A stretch of 22,197 bases of DNA, taken from contig JAGHCW010000235.1 in NCBI GenBank assembly GCA_021160245.1, positions 1 to 22,197 on the forward strand, in the 5' to 3' direction. The position numbers and the translations under genes are program-made. This DNA comes from a bacterium (GTDB lineage Bacteria; B130-G9). This document shows, in pieces, positions 21,326 through 22,197 of this stretch (position 1 is the first letter of the stretch; the number at the start of each line of letters is the position of its first letter). The notes under the pieces were generated by a model. The model saw only the letters and a list, made by a program, of their open reading frames with translations, did not search any database and was not told the DNA's origin.

Positions 21326-22197
21326 ATGAGTCTGACGAGGCGCGGTTCCTGCATTCTGAGTGCGATAATCTTCGCTTTGCTCTGTCTATTTATTCTCTCG
21401 CCCACAGGGCATTGCGAGACCAAGTTCCCCCCAGGGTACAAACCAGCCATCCTTAAGATCGTGAACCTCGATATATCCCAATATCCGAAGGTCTCCTGTG
21501 AGATCCTGTTCAATGATTATTCAGGCAGGACTATTCCTCTGGATGAGAGCATTTCGCTTCGGCTTTTCGAGGACGAAATACCCATGACGGATGTCGTTCG
21601 GGAGTCTCGGCAAACGGTAGCAACGCAACTTCTCATCGATACTAGCGGGAGCATGTCTGGGAAGATGGAGCACGTGGCTAAGGGGGTTGAGGCCTATCTC
21701 AATCGGATCGGGCCCGACGATAGAGTCATGGTGATGGAGTTCAATAGCTGGCGAGGAGAGACGCCCGTTGTCCAGAAGTTCACAAATGACGCCGATTCGA
21801 TACTTGGTAGGATTCGGAAATTGAAACCCAGAGGCCAGACAGCCCTTTATGACGCCATTGCGGACGGAGGGGATTGGTTCTATCCTAAATTTGCCAAGGC
21901 AACGAAGATCATGATTGTCTTGAGCGATGGCGGGGACAACAACAGCGTCCGTGAATGGTTCAATGCGATGGATTTTGCCAAAGAGCACGACATAAAGGTC
22001 TTCTTTATAGCGCTTGGACCCGACGCAGACGTTCGGATGTTCCGTCGTATAGCCAGGGAGACCGGAGGCGAGGTCTTCACTTCGCTGAAGGAGGAGATGC
22101 TTCCCACGGCTTATGAGAGCATTTCCATGCTGGTGCGCTCGACAAGGACGGTGCTCACCTACGAGACCAATCCGGATATAACAGCAGATGGAAGGCC
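21326..22197 (+). CDS. Exported von Willebrand factor A-domain protein (3' end outside window)
   Basis: The gene is open to the end of the window (290 codons seen, no stop). ATG 21326 has AAGGAG 5 bases upstream. A signal peptide of about 30 residues (RRGSCILSAIIFALLCLFIL...HC) is followed by a short beta-rich stretch (FNDYSGRTIPLDE) and then a vWA domain from about residue 98. The MIDAS metal site is visible as DTSGSMS (DxSxS), with the Thr in PRGQTALYDAI and the Asp in LSDGGDNN. The domain closes with VFFIALGPDAD and an ETGGEVF strand. The layout resembles secreted VWFA-related proteins that bind proteins or ligands through a divalent metal. A Cys near the signal cleavage region (GHCE) could make it a lipoprotein, but a good lipobox is not evident. 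What follows the vWA domain is unknown. Confidence 0.85.
   Translation, partial: MSLTRRGSCILSAIIFALLCLFILSPTGHCETKFPPGYKPAILKIVNLDISQYPKVSCEILFNDYSGRTIPLDESISLRLFEDEIPMTDVVRESRQTVATQLLIDTSGSMSGKMEHVAKGVEAYLNRIGPDDRVMVMEFNSWRGETPVVQKFTNDADSILGRIRKLKPRGQTALYDAIADGGDWFYPKFAKATKIMIVLSDGGDNNSVREWFNAMDFAKEHDIKVFFIALGPDADVRMFRRIARETGGEVFTSLKEEMLPTAYESISMLVRSTRTVLTYETNPDITADGR

Noticed and set aside
1-22197. tRNA, rRNA, CRISPR arrays, insertion sequences or integrase genes
   Set aside because: Both strands were read for these; no cloverleaf, rRNA core motif, regular repeat-spacer array, transposase or integrase motif was recognised.

Overview
The window reads like a chromosomal segment from an uncultured, Gram-negative-type bacterium. 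Nearly every predicted exported protein has a Sec-type signal sequence, there is a type IV pilus retraction ATPase and a periplasmic-type lytic transglycosylase, and TGA is used as an ordinary stop by several housekeeping genes, so the standard genetic code applies. The secreted right-handed beta-helix proteins, an Rhs/YD-repeat gene and a two-CW histidine kinase are a combination often seen in environmental candidate phyla, but the sequence alone does not let me name a lineage.

Left part (1-11326), accessory and mostly envelope or secreted functions. A radical SAM/SPASM enzyme (plus strand) converges on an 802-residue exported protein with an SbsA-type Ig-like N-terminus (minus). Next is a GTG-started PP-loop ATPase resembling QueC/ExsB (minus). 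Two paralogous exported parallel beta-helix proteins (plus, start codons about 4.2 kb apart) flank a 5'-truncated Rhs/YD-repeat gene on the minus strand. The Rhs gene carries a diverged LytM/M23-like peptidase tip. Its reading frame is interrupted by a single in-frame TGA, after which 104 protein-like codons continue. Most of these genes have a recognisable sigma70-type promoter, and several promoters are overlapped or flanked by perfect inverted repeats.

Right part (11503-21075), housekeeping and tightly packed on the plus strand: pilT/pilU-like ATPase, recX, alaS, an SLT-type lytic transglycosylase, yidD, a soluble two-CW/GAF histidine kinase, a stand-alone receiver protein, and nadB. A strong promoter match lies before pilT. 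recX/alaS, alaS/slt and yidD/kinase overlap, and TTG or GTG starts are frequent. recX-alaS occurs without recA, with pilT in its place. The window ends inside an exported von Willebrand factor A-domain protein with its own promoter and Shine-Dalgarno sequence.

The most unusual locus is 5047-11326: paired beta-helix paralogs around a leaderless-looking, UGA-interrupted Rhs-peptidase gene. No tRNA, rRNA, CRISPR array or insertion sequence was recognised.
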